This document shows positions 32,685-42,114 of a DNA stretch of 64,000 nt, one piece after another. How positions within the stretch are numbered: the first letter of the stretch is position 1; every line of letters begins with the position of its first letter. Source of the DNA: Acidobacteriota bacterium (GTDB lineage: Bacteria > Acidobacteriota > Aminicenantia > JBFLYD01); NCBI GenBank assembly GCA_040756905.1, contig JBFLYD010000065.1, positions 19,608 through 83,607 of the forward strand, written 5' to 3'. Below the pieces are notes generated by a model that saw only the letters and a list, made by a program, of their open reading frames with translations, did not search any database and was not told the origin of the DNA. Made by a program: the position numbers and the translations under genes.

Positions 32685-34640
32685 ATGATTTCTCAAAAAG
32701 TTGGAAAAACGATCTTGGGCATGTTTCTTATTTCAATTCTGGGCATTTTTTTATTTGAAATTATAATCAGAATCGACAGAGAAAACACAAAAAAACAAGA
32801 AGAAATAAAGCAGACAAAAGATGACAAAATTCAGTTAAAAACAAACATAAATTATGTGGAAACAAAAGGAGGTAAAAAAATTTTCCAGGTCAATTCTCTT
32901 GAACATTATCTGGGTAATGATAATCTGTTTCATCTAAAAGGAAATGTCTGCATTCGGATATTTAATAAAGCTCCTGATAATAAAGACCTGATTATTGAAG
33001 GGGAAGAAGGATTTTATCCAAAAGATTTTTCTTCTTTTAAAATTCTTAAAAATTCTAAGATTATCTCAGAGAAAAACATAATTGAATCCGAGTATTTTGA
33101 ATATTTCTCAAAAAATGAAGAAATTAAAACGGACAAAAAAACGAAATTTATGATTAGAAACGTTGAGGGAACATCAACAAATGGCATGAATTATTATCTT
33201 AACGAAAAAAAAGTTAGCCTGAACAATTTAGAAAAGGCATTGATGGAAGTTGAAAATGAGGAGTCAGTGATTTTCCACGGAGAAAGATTCAACTTTTTAT
33301 ATGACCAGAATAAAGGAGAACTTATTAATAACACTTCCATTGCTCAGGGTGAAAACATTCTAAGGGCAAATTCTATAAATTTTAAATTGGATGAAGAAAA
33401 AAATCACATAAAAGAGATTGAGGCTTTTGAGAATGCTTTTCTCAGATTTTCTCAGGTGGAAAAAAAAGAAATTATCAAAAACATTGATAATAAGCCAGGG
33501 CTAAGGAAAATCGCAGGGAACAAAATATTTCTTGAAATATTTCCCGATGGGAAAAAACCTTTTAAAGGAACATGCAGTGGAAATTGTGAATATATAACAG
33601 AATTTTTAAACTCCCAAGAGAAAAGGAAACTGGCTTCTGAATTCATGAAATTTGAATTTTATGAGGAAGGAGGAATAAAAAATTTTGAAGGGATCGAAAG
33701 AGTTTTAATGGAAGATAACCAGAAAAGATTTTATGGAGATTCTATTTCTTTAGAATTTTATCCTGGAGAAAATAAAATTCGAAAAGGAAACATCCAGGAT
33801 AACTTCTTTTATGAAGATATGGATATAAAACTTTGGGGAGCATTCTCTACAATAAAAGACAATATAATAGAAGTTCAAGGATTTAGACCAAAAATAGTTT
33901 ACAAAGAAAACCAGATTGTTGCTGATAAATTAATAATAAATAATGAAAAAAATTATTTCGAAGGAGCAGGAAACATAAGAACAACGATGATTGACAAGAA
34001 TAACAAAATAGGATTTTTCTCTGATGCAAACGAACCGATCTTTATCTCTTCAGACAAAATATTCTGGTCCAGAAAAAATGATGAGTCTCGATTCATTGGT
34101 AACACTGGAATGTGGAAAGGAAATGAATCTTTGATGGCTGAAGAAATTCACATCGAAGGAAATGAGGGAAATTTGAAGGCATTTAAAAATTGTCAGTTTG
34201 AAATCTTCTATGAAAAAAAAGATGGTGGGAAAAAAAAGATTAAATGTAAAGCTGATGAGATTTCTTTTTTAAACAAGCAAAAATTAATTTCCCTCTCAGA
34301 TGAATCATCTGAATCATCTTTATTAACCGAGGAGTTTGAAATTAAAGGCAACAGGATGTACATTTATTTAACTGAAAAAAAAATATTAGAAAAAATAAAT
34401 GTTGAAAAAAATGTAAAAATACAATATGGAGATTTTTTAATAAGTGGAGAAAAGGTTGAATGGGATATTGTTGATGAAAAGATGGAGGTCACTGGAAATC
34501 CTGAATTGAATGACAAAAATAGAGGGATGATAAAAGGAAGAAAGGTTATAGTAGATTTTGCTAATGATAAAATTGTAACGGAAAGTCGTGAGGAGGAAAG
34601 GTCTATTACTATAATAAAATCTCAAAAAGAGAAAAAATGA
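32685..34640 (+). CDS. Large LptC/LptA-like lipopolysaccharide transport protein
   Basis: 651 residues, much longer than LptC (about 190) or LptA (about 185). One N-terminal membrane helix (GKTILGMFLISILGIFLFEI, 6-25) anchors it. The periplasmic part is rich in repeated beta-strand units of the OstA/LptA type (for example IEGEEGFYPKDF, RANSINFKLDEE, FYGDSISLEFY, IKGNRMYIYL). This suggests an LptC-like anchor joined to an extended OstA-type bridge. It overlaps lptB by 4 bp, which supports a role in LPS export. Confidence 0.78.
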   Translation: MISQKVGKTILGMFLISILGIFLFEIIIRIDRENTKKQEEIKQTKDDKIQLKTNINYVETKGGKKIFQVNSLEHYLGNDNLFHLKGNVCIRIFNKAPDNKDLIIEGEEGFYPKDFSSFKILKNSKIISEKNIIESEYFEYFSKNEEIKTDKKTKFMIRNVEGTSTNGMNYYLNEKKVSLNNLEKALMEVENEESVIFHGERFNFLYDQNKGELINNTSIAQGENILRANSINFKLDEEKNHIKEIEAFENAFLRFSQVEKKEIIKNIDNKPGLRKIAGNKIFLEIFPDGKKPFKGTCSGNCEYITEFLNSQEKRKLASEFMKFEFYEEGGIKNFEGIERVLMEDNQKRFYGDSISLEFYPGENKIRKGNIQDNFFYEDMDIKLWGAFSTIKDNIIEVQGFRPKIVYKENQIVADKLIINNEKNYFEGAGNIRTTMIDKNNKIGFFSDANEPIFISSDKIFWSRKNDESRFIGNTGMWKGNESLMAEEIHIEGNEGNLKAFKNCQFEIFYEKKDGGKKKIKCKADEISFLNKQKLISLSDESSESSLLTEEFEIKGNRMYIYLTEKKILEKINVEKNVKIQYGDFLISGEKVEWDIVDEKMEVTGNPELNDKNRGMIKGRKVIVDFANDKIVTESREEERSITIIKSQKEKK

Positions 34641-35362
34641 TAAAATTAGAGGCAATGAATTTAGAAAAAAGCTTTAACAGGAAAAAAGTAATAAAAAATG
34701 TTTCCCTTTACCAGGAGGAAGGAGAGATTGTGGGACTTTTAGGTCCAAACGGCGCTGGTAAAACAACTACCTTTTCGATGATTTTAGGACTCTTAAAAGT
34801 GGACAAAGGAAAAATTTTTTTTAATAACCATGAAATTACAAATTTCCCGATGTATTTAAGAGTCCAGATGGGAATCGGATTCCTTTCCCAAGAAACATCA
34901 TCGTTCAGAGGTCTGACTACTGAAGAAAATCTCTTGGCTGTTTTAGAAAATTCTGAAATCCATCCAAATCAATGGAGAGAAATAATTAAAAATTTACTAA
35001 ACGAGTTGGAAATCTGGCATCTCAGAAAAATTAAATCTTTTGCTCTTTCTGGTGGAGAAAGAAGACGTCTTGAAATCGCTAGATCACTCGTGCTTTCACC
35101 AAAATTCCTTCTCCTCGATGAGCCTTTTACTGGAATAGATCCTATTGCCATATTAGACATACAAAAAATTATACATTCATTAAAAGAAAAGGGGATAGGA
35201 ATCCTTATCACTGACCATAATGTAAGGGAAACCTTGAAAATTACAGACAGAACATATATCATTAAAGATGGGACGATATTTAAAGAAGGGAATCCTCAGG
35301 TTTTATCCACTGACCCAGAAGTTAAAAAGGGATATTTAGGTGAAAAAGTTGTTGTTGATTGA
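34637..35362 (+). CDS. lptB: Lipopolysaccharide export ABC ATPase LptB
   Basis: 241 residues. Walker A GPNGAGKTT (about 35-43), LptB-type GFLSQETSSFRGLTTEENL, ABC signature LSGGERRRLEIAR and Walker B FLLLDEPFTGIDP are intact. The H-loop reads ILITDHNVRETL. It powers LPS movement from the inner membrane to the LptC/A bridge. Its place before rpoN, hpf and ptsN is a conserved order in many diderms. Confidence 0.94.
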   Translation: MIKLEAMNLEKSFNRKKVIKNVSLYQEEGEIVGLLGPNGAGKTTTFSMILGLLKVDKGKIFFNNHEITNFPMYLRVQMGIGFLSQETSSFRGLTTEENLLAVLENSEIHPNQWREIIKNLLNELEIWHLRKIKSFALSGGERRRLEIARSLVLSPKFLLLDEPFTGIDPIAILDIQKIIHSLKEKGIGILITDHNVRETLKITDRTYIIKDGTIFKEGNPQVLSTDPEVKKGYLGEKVVVD

Positions 35363-35368
35363 TTTAAA

Positions 35369-36769
35369 ATGACGATAAATCAAAAATTCGATGTAAAACA
35401 AATCCAGAAATTAATAATGACTCCTGCCTTACAGAAATCTCTAAAACTTTTGCCCTTGCCCAATCTTGAACTTGCAAGAATAATAGAAGAAGAAATAGCC
35501 TTAAATCCAATGCTGGAAATTAGCACCGAGGATTCCAATCAGGGAGAAGAGATATTGCAAAAAGAGGTAGAAGATTTAAATCCTGCTAAAGAAGATATAA
35601 ATCTTGATGAATTTTTAGCTTCAATCCCTGAGGAGAGCTTTTTCTTTCCAGATGAAACGATAAATTTCGACCTTTTTGAAAACATTCCTTACAAGAAATC
35701 CATAAAAGAATATTTAACAGAACAAGTCATGTCCATTTCTTTCAATGAAGAAGAGAAAGGAATAGCAGAAAAAATAATTGAAAATTTAGATGAAAGAGGA
35801 TTCTTAATTTCTTCAGTAAAAGAATTATCAGAACGAGAAGATATTGATTTTAATAAGCTAATTAAAACAAAGAGTAAATTACAGGAAGAAATTGATCCCC
35901 AAGGTATTGCTTCTGACAACTTTTATGAGTACTTAAAATTTCAACTCAAAAAAATGTTCAAAAATCCTTCTGAGATAAAATATATTTCTGAACAATTAAT
36001 GAAGTTTGAAAAAAATCAAGGGAAAAAACCAAAAGATTCAGAATTACAATACATAAAAAAATTTATAGAAAAATTAAAAAAATTGAAACCATATCCCATG
36101 TATGGAATTGAGGATAAAAAACCTGAATATTTTAATGCGGATGTAATAATCATGAAAGAGGAAAATGGATACAGTATAAACTTAAATACCGAAAACGTCC
36201 CGGTTGTGAGAATCAACAGATCCTATTTAAAACTTTTAAAAGAAGAGAAAACCCTTGATAGCGAAACAAGAAAATTCTTAAAAGAAAAGAAGAAAACAGC
36301 AGAATTTTTTCTTAAAAGTATTGATCTAAGGAATAAAACCATATTTAAAATCGCTAAAATTATACTTGAAAATCAAAGAGAATTCTTTGAAAAAGGAATA
36401 AATTATATCAAACCAATGAAGATGAAAGATATTGCATCATCAATTGGAATTGATGAATCTACTGTTAGCAGAGCAGTTGCGAATAAAAATATTTCTACCC
36501 CCCATGGAATATTTCCCATTAAATTTTTCTTCCACAGTAGCCTTCCAGATTCTTACGGACATAATGTATCTTCCTATGCAATAAAAAATAAAATAAGAAG
36601 GTTAGTAGAAGAAGAAAACAAAAATTCCCCCTTGACTGATTTAGAAATACTGGAAATATTTAGAGTTGAGGGAATAAAAATTTCAAGGAGGACAGTAACA
36701 AAATATAGAGAAGAAATGAAGATCCCTCCATCCTATTTAAGAAAGAAAAATATAAATTTAGGAGTATAA
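35369..36769 (+). CDS. rpoN: RNA polymerase sigma-54 factor
   Basis: 466 residues. Region I is Q-rich at the start (QIQKLIMTPALQKSLKLLPL, about 10-29) with acidic region II after it. The core-binding domain follows, then an HTH near 353-373 (MKDIASSIGIDESTVSRAVA). The RpoN box is RRTVTKYRE (440-448). Sigma-54 needs AAA+ activators; none is in the window. It is in one run of genes with hpf and the PTS genes. Confidence 0.95.
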   Translation: MTINQKFDVKQIQKLIMTPALQKSLKLLPLPNLELARIIEEEIALNPMLEISTEDSNQGEEILQKEVEDLNPAKEDINLDEFLASIPEESFFFPDETINFDLFENIPYKKSIKEYLTEQVMSISFNEEEKGIAEKIIENLDERGFLISSVKELSEREDIDFNKLIKTKSKLQEEIDPQGIASDNFYEYLKFQLKKMFKNPSEIKYISEQLMKFEKNQGKKPKDSELQYIKKFIEKLKKLKPYPMYGIEDKKPEYFNADVIIMKEENGYSINLNTENVPVVRINRSYLKLLKEEKTLDSETRKFLKEKKKTAEFFLKSIDLRNKTIFKIAKIILENQREFFEKGINYIKPMKMKDIASSIGIDESTVSRAVANKNISTPHGIFPIKFFFHSSLPDSYGHNVSSYAIKNKIRRLVEEENKNSPLTDLEILEIFRVEGIKISRRTVTKYREEMKIPPSYLRKKNINLGV

Positions 36770-36770
36770 A

Positions 36771-37295
36771 ATGAAAGTCAATTTCACTGGAAGACAGGTT
36801 GAAATAACAGAGGAGTTAAAGAGATATATAGAAAAAAAACTGAAAAAAATTGAAAGAACGGGTGTAAAAATAATCGATGTAGATGTTGTTCTATCCGAAG
36901 AGAAATATATGAAAGTAGCAGAAATAAACCTGAAAGGGAATCTTCTGTCATTCAATACAGTTCAGAAATCGAACAACATTAGAAAATCAATCAATCAGGC
37001 ATTCTCAGCAATACAAAAAAGGATGAAAAGAGAGAAAGAAAAATTTATAGATAAAAAAAGGAGAAGAAGGAAAACAAAAGTTATTGAAGAGAGAGTAATT
37101 GAAGAGATTGAAACTCAGAATGTTATAAAAACAAACGATTATTATACAAAACCCATAACCTTGGAGGAGGCTTTAATTTATATTAATTCAAATAAAAAAG
37201 ATATACTTGTATTCAAAAATTCTTTGAATAATAGATTTTCCGTTCTATATAGAAAAAAAGATGGATCGATCAGTTTAATAGAACCTGATCTATAA
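36771..37295 (+). CDS. hpf: Ribosome hibernation-promoting factor, long form
   Basis: 174 residues. The N-terminal 100 residues match the HPF/RaiA fold (FTGRQVEITEELKRYIEKKL, about 4-23). The C-terminal domain with YYTKPITLEEALIYINSNKK mediates ribosome dimerisation in long HPF. The central linker is very basic (KKRRRRKTK). It lies 1 bp from rpoN and 5 bp from ptsN, as in Proteobacteria and Acidobacteriota. Confidence 0.92.
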   Translation: MKVNFTGRQVEITEELKRYIEKKLKKIERTGVKIIDVDVVLSEEKYMKVAEINLKGNLLSFNTVQKSNNIRKSINQAFSAIQKRMKREKEKFIDKKRRRRKTKVIEERVIEEIETQNVIKTNDYYTKPITLEEALIYINSNKKDILVFKNSLNNRFSVLYRKKDGSISLIEPDL

Positions 37296-37300
37296 ATTAT

Positions 37301-37768
37301 ATGAGACTCAGCAATCTTTTAAAAAAAGATCTTATAATTACAAATCTGACTCAGAAAGATAGGGAAGGAATTCTTCAAGAGATGATAGGCTTTTTAAAAA
37401 AGAAAAAATTAATCTCAGACCACAAAGACCTTTTCAAAAAATTACTGGAACGTGAAAAACAAGTAACAACAGCCATAGCCGATGGGATAGCAATTCCTCA
37501 TTGTAAATCAAAAGAAATTGAAGAATCCATAATAGTCCTGGGAATATCAAAAGAAGGAGCCAACTTCAATTCTATAAATGGGAAGCCAACTCATATTTTT
37601 TTTCTTGTAATCTCTCCTCTTGAACTTTCATCTCATCACCTTCAAATATTAGCCTTGGTAGCTCATATGGCAAAGAAAGGTGAACATTTAAGAGACAGGT
37701 TGTTAAAGAAAGAGTCTGAAGAAGAAATTATAAAAGCAATCAGGGAAGAAGAAACAACTCATGAATAA
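37301..37768 (+). CDS. ptsN: PTS EIIA component, PtsN/fructose type
   Basis: 155 residues with the fructose/nitrogen EIIA fold. Phosphorylatable His67 lies in ADGIAIPHCKSKEI; FFLVISPLELSSHHLQILA is also typical. No EIIB or EIIC partners occur, so it is probably a regulatory EIIA-Ntr. It overlaps hprK by 8 bp. Confidence 0.9.
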   Translation: MRLSNLLKKDLIITNLTQKDREGILQEMIGFLKKKKLISDHKDLFKKLLEREKQVTTAIADGIAIPHCKSKEIEESIIVLGISKEGANFNSINGKPTHIFFLVISPLELSSHHLQILALVAHMAKKGEHLRDRLLKKESEEEIIKAIREEETTHE

Positions 37769-38324
37769 AGAGACGATTAAAAAATGCTCTCAAAACGCTA
37801 TATCTGGAATACTGATGGATATTCTGGGTATCGGAGTATTAATAATCGGCGAAAGCGGAACTGGAAAAAGTGAAAGTGCATTGGATTTGATATTTAAAGG
37901 ACATAAACTCATTTCAGATGATCTGGTTGACATTTTCAAATCTAAAAATGGAAACCTCATCGGTAAATCTCCTTCTCTCATTAAAAATCTAATGGAAATA
38001 AGAGGGTTGGGAATAATTAACATAAAAAAAATTTTTGGACCATCTTCTGTAGAGAAAAAGAAAAAGATAGACCTTGTTATCAAGCTTGAAAAATGGGAAA
38101 AAGAAGAAGACTTTGACAGATTGGGAATAGAAGAATTAACTCATGAAATCATGGGAGTAAATTTTCCCCTGATAAAAATCCCAGTCGCGGTAGGGAGAAA
38201 TCTATCAATTCTAATTGAAGTTGCGGTTAGAAATTTTATTTTAAAAAGACAGGGATATGACTCGGTACATAAATTAAACAATAAACTAAAAAAGATGCTC
38301 CAGGCGAAGGAGAAAACTATTTGA
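37761..38324 (+). CDS. hprK: Short HPr kinase/phosphorylase (C-terminal catalytic domain only)
   Basis: 187 residues, against about 310 in Firmicutes. Walker A IIGESGTGKSESALDL (28-43), LISDDLVDI (50-58) and the HprK signature EIRGLGIINIKKIFG (79-93) are present. The N-terminal domain is absent, as in alphaproteobacterial HprK. It should phosphorylate HPr on Ser46, which is present in the HPr encoded at 39594. It overlaps ptsN by 8 bp and rapZ by 4 bp. Confidence 0.88.
   Translation: MNKETIKKCSQNAISGILMDILGIGVLIIGESGTGKSESALDLIFKGHKLISDDLVDIFKSKNGNLIGKSPSLIKNLMEIRGLGIINIKKIFGPSSVEKKKKIDLVIKLEKWEKEEDFDRLGIEELTHEIMGVNFPLIKIPVAVGRNLSILIEVAVRNFILKRQGYDSVHKLNNKLKKMLQAKEKTI
38307..38312 (+). promoter_or_regulatory. 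Ribosome binding site for the TTG start of rapZ
   Basis: AAGGAG, 8 bp before the TTG at 38321, lies inside the hprK 3' end. No ATG in the rapZ frame lies near enough to use it. Confidence 0.6.
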
Positions 38325-39190
38325 TTTTTAAGAAAAATTTTTTAATCATAACCGGACTTTCAGGTTCTGGGAAAACATTGTTCTCAAATTTTTTAGAAGA
38401 TGCGGGATATTTTTGCGTGGACAATCTTCCGTCAAAACTGATTCCAAAATTTATTGAACTTTATGAAAAGAATGAAACAATCTCATCAGCAGCAATTGTA
38501 GCTGATATAAGAGAAAAAGATTTTGTTAAGGACTTTCCAGAAGTTTTTAAAGCCCTGAGAAAATCCAAAAAATATAATATAAAGTTGATTTTTCTGGAAG
38601 CAAATGATGATCTTCTAATAAGAAGATTCAAAGAAACAAGAAGACCCCATCCATTATCAGAAAATATCCCTTTAAAGATAGGTGTAAAAAAAGAAAAAGA
38701 ACTACTAAAAAAAATAAAAGAAATGGCCGATGAAATAATAGATACCTCCAGCTTAACAGTCCCCCAATTGAGAGAGTTTGTAAGGGATAAATTTGGAACA
38801 AAAACCGATCAAAAGAAAATGATGATACATTTAATTTCTTTTGGATATAAATGGGGGATACCCTTTGATTCAGATTTAGTTCTGGATGTAAGATTTCTTC
38901 CAAACCCTTTCTACAAAGAAAAGCTTAAATATCTATCAGGTAAAAATAAAGAGGTAAAAGACTTTATTCTGTCATCAGAGGATACAAAAAAATACTTGCT
39001 TTTGTTAGAGCAGATGCTTGATTTCTTGATCCCTAAGTTCATTTCAGAGGGAAAAAGTTATCTTGCTATATCTTTCGGCTGTACTGGAGGAAAACACCGA
39101 TCTATCATCATAGCCGAAGAAGTGAAAAAAATTTTAAAAAATAAAGGCCTTTCCAGTAAAATTACCCATCGAGATTTAAATAAAGAGTAA
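38321..39190 (+). CDS. rapZ: RNase adapter/nucleotide-binding protein RapZ
   Basis: 289 residues from a TTG start overlapping the hprK stop. Walker A ITGLSGSGKT (10-19), VDNLP, VADIRE (about 66-71), LEANDDLLIRRFKETRRPHP, and the C-terminal RapZ domain with FLPNPFY and SFGCTGGKHRS. In Enterobacteria it adapts RNase E to small RNAs and controls glucosamine-6-phosphate synthesis. In this gene order it is part of the PTS regulatory block. Confidence 0.93.
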   Translation: MIFKKNFLIITGLSGSGKTLFSNFLEDAGYFCVDNLPSKLIPKFIELYEKNETISSAAIVADIREKDFVKDFPEVFKALRKSKKYNIKLIFLEANDDLLIRRFKETRRPHPLSENIPLKIGVKKEKELLKKIKEMADEIIDTSSLTVPQLREFVRDKFGTKTDQKKMMIHLISFGYKWGIPFDSDLVLDVRFLPNPFYKEKLKYLSGKNKEVKDFILSSEDTKKYLLLLEQMLDFLIPKFISEGKSYLAISFGCTGGKHRSIIIAEEVKKILKNKGLSSKITHRDLNKE

Positions 39191-39192
39191 AA

Positions 39193-39597
39193 ATGATAGG
39201 CGGAATCATAATAACTCATGGTGAACTTGGGAAGGAACTATTAAATGTTCTCTCTTACATTTTAGGTGAAACACCTCCCATTGAAGCATTGTCTCTTGGA
39301 TGGTTTGATGATGCGGATAAAGCAAAAAAACAAATAAAAGATTGCATAAAAAGAGTGAACAAAGGAAATGGAGTTATAATTTTCACTGATATGTTTGGAG
39401 GAACTCCATCAAACATAAGTTTCAGTTTTTTAAAGGAGAATGAAATTGAGATAATAACCGGAACAAATTTACCAATGCTGATTAAATTTTCTTCAATTCA
39501 GAATAGAAAAAATTTAAAAGACGTTGCCGAAGAGATTAGAAACTATGGATTCGATAGTATACAATTAGCTTCATCTCTATTAAATATAAAAAAATGA
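39193..39597 (+). CDS. PTS EIIA component, mannose type
   Basis: 134 residues. The N-terminal GGIIITHGELGKELL contains the phosphorylatable His9. IIFTDMFGGTPSNISFSFL is the second signature. Without EIIB-Man, IIC or IID nearby, it is probably regulatory. It overlaps the HPr gene by 4 bp. Confidence 0.9.
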   Translation: MIGGIIITHGELGKELLNVLSYILGETPPIEALSLGWFDDADKAKKQIKDCIKRVNKGNGVIIFTDMFGGTPSNISFSFLKENEIEIITGTNLPMLIKFSSIQNRKNLKDVAEEIRNYGFDSIQLASSLLNIKK

Positions 39598-39863
39598 TTG
39601 AAAAAACAGTGATACTAAAAAATCGGCTTGGGCTCCACGCAAGAGCTGCTTCACATTTTGTTAAATTAGCCAAAAAATTTAATTCTTCTATTTCAATAAT
39701 AAAGGATGGAGTAGAAATAAATGGAAAAAGTATTCTCGGAATTTTAACACTTGCAGCAAACAGAGGAGCTGAGCTAATCTTAAAAATAGATGGAAATGAT
39801 GAAAAGGAAGCCATGAATTCTTTAGAAAATCTAATAGAAAATAAATTTGGAGAAGAAGAATAA
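39594..39863 (+). CDS. ptsH: Phosphocarrier protein HPr
   Basis: 89 residues. His15 lies in NRLGLHARAASHF, the site phosphorylated by EI. Ser46 lies in NGKSILGILTL, the HprK target. Both positions match the family exactly. It lies between the EIIA and EI genes. Confidence 0.95.
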   Translation: MIEKTVILKNRLGLHARAASHFVKLAKKFNSSISIIKDGVEINGKSILGILTLAANRGAELILKIDGNDEKEAMNSLENLIENKFGEEE

Positions 39864-39864
39864 A

Positions 39865-41616
39865 ATGCTCAAGCTCAAAGGAGTATCAATTGCTCCAGGT
39901 ATATCGATTGGAAGAGCATTAATCAAGGAAAAAAATTTATTTTCTTCAACCATGAAGAAAATAAAAAAATCAGATATCAACAATGAGCTGAATAAGTTTG
40001 AAGATGCAGTAGAAAAATCGAAACAAGAAATAATCTCAACAAAGAATGATATAGAAGAGAAAATAGGCAAAGAATCAGCTCTTATTTTTGAATCCCATTT
40101 GCTTTTAATGGAGGATAAAATCTTTCTTGATGAAGTTAGAAATCTGATCAAAAAAAATAGAATAAGGGCGGATGCAGCTATTTTAAAAACAAGAGATAAT
40201 TTTAACAAAATATTTGAATCCATAGAGGATAAATATATAAAAGAAAGAGTCCATGATGTATGCGATGTTTTAACCAGAATTTATAAAAATATAAAGAAGG
40301 AAGAGGAATTAACACTGGATATAAAAAAAAGACCAAGTTTTATTATTATAACTCATCAAATCCTTCCATCTGAAGTAGCCGAGCTTTTCAATTATGAAAA
40401 CATCGTTGGACTTGCAGTAGACCATGGAAGCAAAATTTCTCACGCAGTTCTGTTGGCAAGGTCACTGGGAATCCCTGTGGTGATCGATTTGAAGAATTCA
40501 ATCTCAACGATAAAAAATGATGATCTCGTAATAATAGATGGGATTGAGGGTGAAATTATAATAAATCCTTCGCCTTCCATATCAAAAAAATATGCAGAAA
40601 AAATGGAGAGATATAAAGAAAAAAAGAAAGACGAATACAAAATTATTTCCCTTCCTTCAGTAACCCTGGATGGATTTCCATTCTTTCTGTATGCAAACAT
40701 CGAACTTCCAGAAGAGGTAAAAAGTGCGTTTTCCTATGGAGCAGAAGGAATTGGACTTTTTAGAACAGAATATTTATATTTACACTCAAAAAACCTTCCA
40801 ACAGAGGAAGAGCAATTTTCAGTTTATTCTAAAATGGCGGAAGAATCGTTTCCAAAACCTTTAGTTATCAGAATTTTAGATGTGGGAGGAGATAAGAAGA
40901 TTGTTCCAATTAACGAGGAGCCAAATCCTACTCTTGGCTTAAGGTCAATTAGATTACTTTTAAAAAGAAAAGATATACTGAGATCTCAGATTAAAGCAAT
41001 CATAAGAGCCTCTTATCTTGGAAATGTAAAAATACTAATTCCCATGGTTACCGAATTATCTGAGTTAATTTCATTTAAAGAACTTGTTGAGGAAACAAAA
41101 AATAATTTGAAAAAAAGAAACATCCATTTCGATGATAATATTCCTGTAGGAGTGATGATTGAAGTTCCAGCTGCAGCTTATATTTCTGACATTTTAGCAA
41201 AAAATTGTGATTTTCTGAGTATTGGCACTAATGATCTTATTCAATACACTCTTGCTATTGATCGAACAAATCAAGAAGTATCTTATCTATACAAACCACT
41301 TCATCCTTCAATACTGAGAACTATTCAAAAGGTGGTTGAATCTGCTAAAATAAATCAAAAAGAAATATACGTATGTGGAGAAATGGCTTCCGATTCCCTT
41401 TATACATTGACACTGCTCGGACTTGGAATAAATTTTTTCAGCATGAATCCATTCTTTATCCCGAAAATCAAGAAAGTTTTGAGAAGAATCGAAAAAGAGA
41501 AGATTACTGAGATTGTTACTGAAGTATTCAGTCTGAGCTCGGCCGAGGAAATTGAAAAATACCTCTACGAAAGCATAGATAAAAAATTTCTAGGAATTTT
41601 AAAGCAAAATGAATGA
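39865..41616 (+). CDS. ptsI: PTS enzyme I
   Basis: 583 residues from the ATG at 39865; an upstream TTG at 39847 lies within ptsH and is not needed. Catalytic His193 is in DHGSKISHAVLLARS. The PEP-binding barrel has YGAEGIGLFRTEYLY, RILDVGGDKKI, PMVTELSEL, SIGTNDLIQYTLAIDR and Cys in YVCGEMASD. It starts the phosphorelay from PEP to HPr. It overlaps the cupin gene by 8 bp. Confidence 0.94.
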   Translation: MLKLKGVSIAPGISIGRALIKEKNLFSSTMKKIKKSDINNELNKFEDAVEKSKQEIISTKNDIEEKIGKESALIFESHLLLMEDKIFLDEVRNLIKKNRIRADAAILKTRDNFNKIFESIEDKYIKERVHDVCDVLTRIYKNIKKEEELTLDIKKRPSFIIITHQILPSEVAELFNYENIVGLAVDHGSKISHAVLLARSLGIPVVIDLKNSISTIKNDDLVIIDGIEGEIIINPSPSISKKYAEKMERYKEKKKDEYKIISLPSVTLDGFPFFLYANIELPEEVKSAFSYGAEGIGLFRTEYLYLHSKNLPTEEEQFSVYSKMAEESFPKPLVIRILDVGGDKKIVPINEEPNPTLGLRSIRLLLKRKDILRSQIKAIIRASYLGNVKILIPMVTELSELISFKELVEETKNNLKKRNIHFDDNIPVGVMIEVPAAAYISDILAKNCDFLSIGTNDLIQYTLAIDRTNQEVSYLYKPLHPSILRTIQKVVESAKINQKEIYVCGEMASDSLYTLTLLGLGINFFSMNPFFIPKIKKVLRRIEKEKITEIVTEVFSLSSAEEIEKYLYESIDKKFLGILKQNE

Positions 41617-41971
41617 TATAGATAAAATAAAAATCGATAAACCGTGGGGTTATGAAATTTTATTTGCTAAAACTGAATTTTATGCAGGCAAGATTTTAAA
41701 AATTAATTCAGGAGAACAATTAAGCCTACAGTTCCATGAAAAAAAAGATGAAACTATATATCTTTACGCGGGCAAAATGAAATTCATAGTTGAAGAGGAT
41801 GGAAAGCTTGTTAAAAAAACATTAGAGAAAGGGATGACTTACAGAATTAAGCCCGGCACAAAGCATAGAATGATTGCTTTAAAAGATTGTGTAGTTTTTG
41901 AAGTTTCTACACCTTACCTTAATGATGTTATAAGATTAGAAGATAAATACGGAAGAGAAGATAAATTATAA
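41609..41971 (+). CDS. Cupin protein, mannose-6-phosphate isomerase type II-like
   Basis: 120 residues. KPWGYEILFAKTEFYAGKIL at the start, LQFHEKKDETIYLYAGKM and RIKPGTKHRMIAL give a cupin with His and Glu metal ligands, matching the C-terminal isomerase domain of GMP/PMI proteins. No nucleotidyltransferase domain is attached. It overlaps ptsI by 8 bp, which links it with sugar-phosphate metabolism. Confidence 0.82.
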   Translation: MNDIDKIKIDKPWGYEILFAKTEFYAGKILKINSGEQLSLQFHEKKDETIYLYAGKMKFIVEEDGKLVKKTLEKGMTYRIKPGTKHRMIALKDCVVFEVSTPYLNDVIRLEDKYGREDKL

Positions 41972-41985
41972 AAATTAAATCTATT

Positions 41986-42110
41986 TAATACAAACGCCTT
42001 TAATTCTGATGCATTCCTGTCCCCTCACCCCTCCCTCTCCCCTGAGGGGAGAGGATGAAGTGAGGGGGAAAACGATTAAGATGTAACAAATATTAAGGCG
42101 TTCGTATTAG
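41986..42110. repeat. Family C inverted-repeat element, copy 1
   Basis: Ends TAATACAAACGCCTTTAATT and AATATTAAGGCGTTCGTATT. Inside is a CCCTCACCCC/CTCCCCTGAGGGGAG palindrome. Other copies: 54236-54360 and 55743-55896, and a fragment near 24415. It fills the gap between the convergent cupin and ssb genes. Confidence 0.8.
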
Positions 42111-42114
42111 TTTC

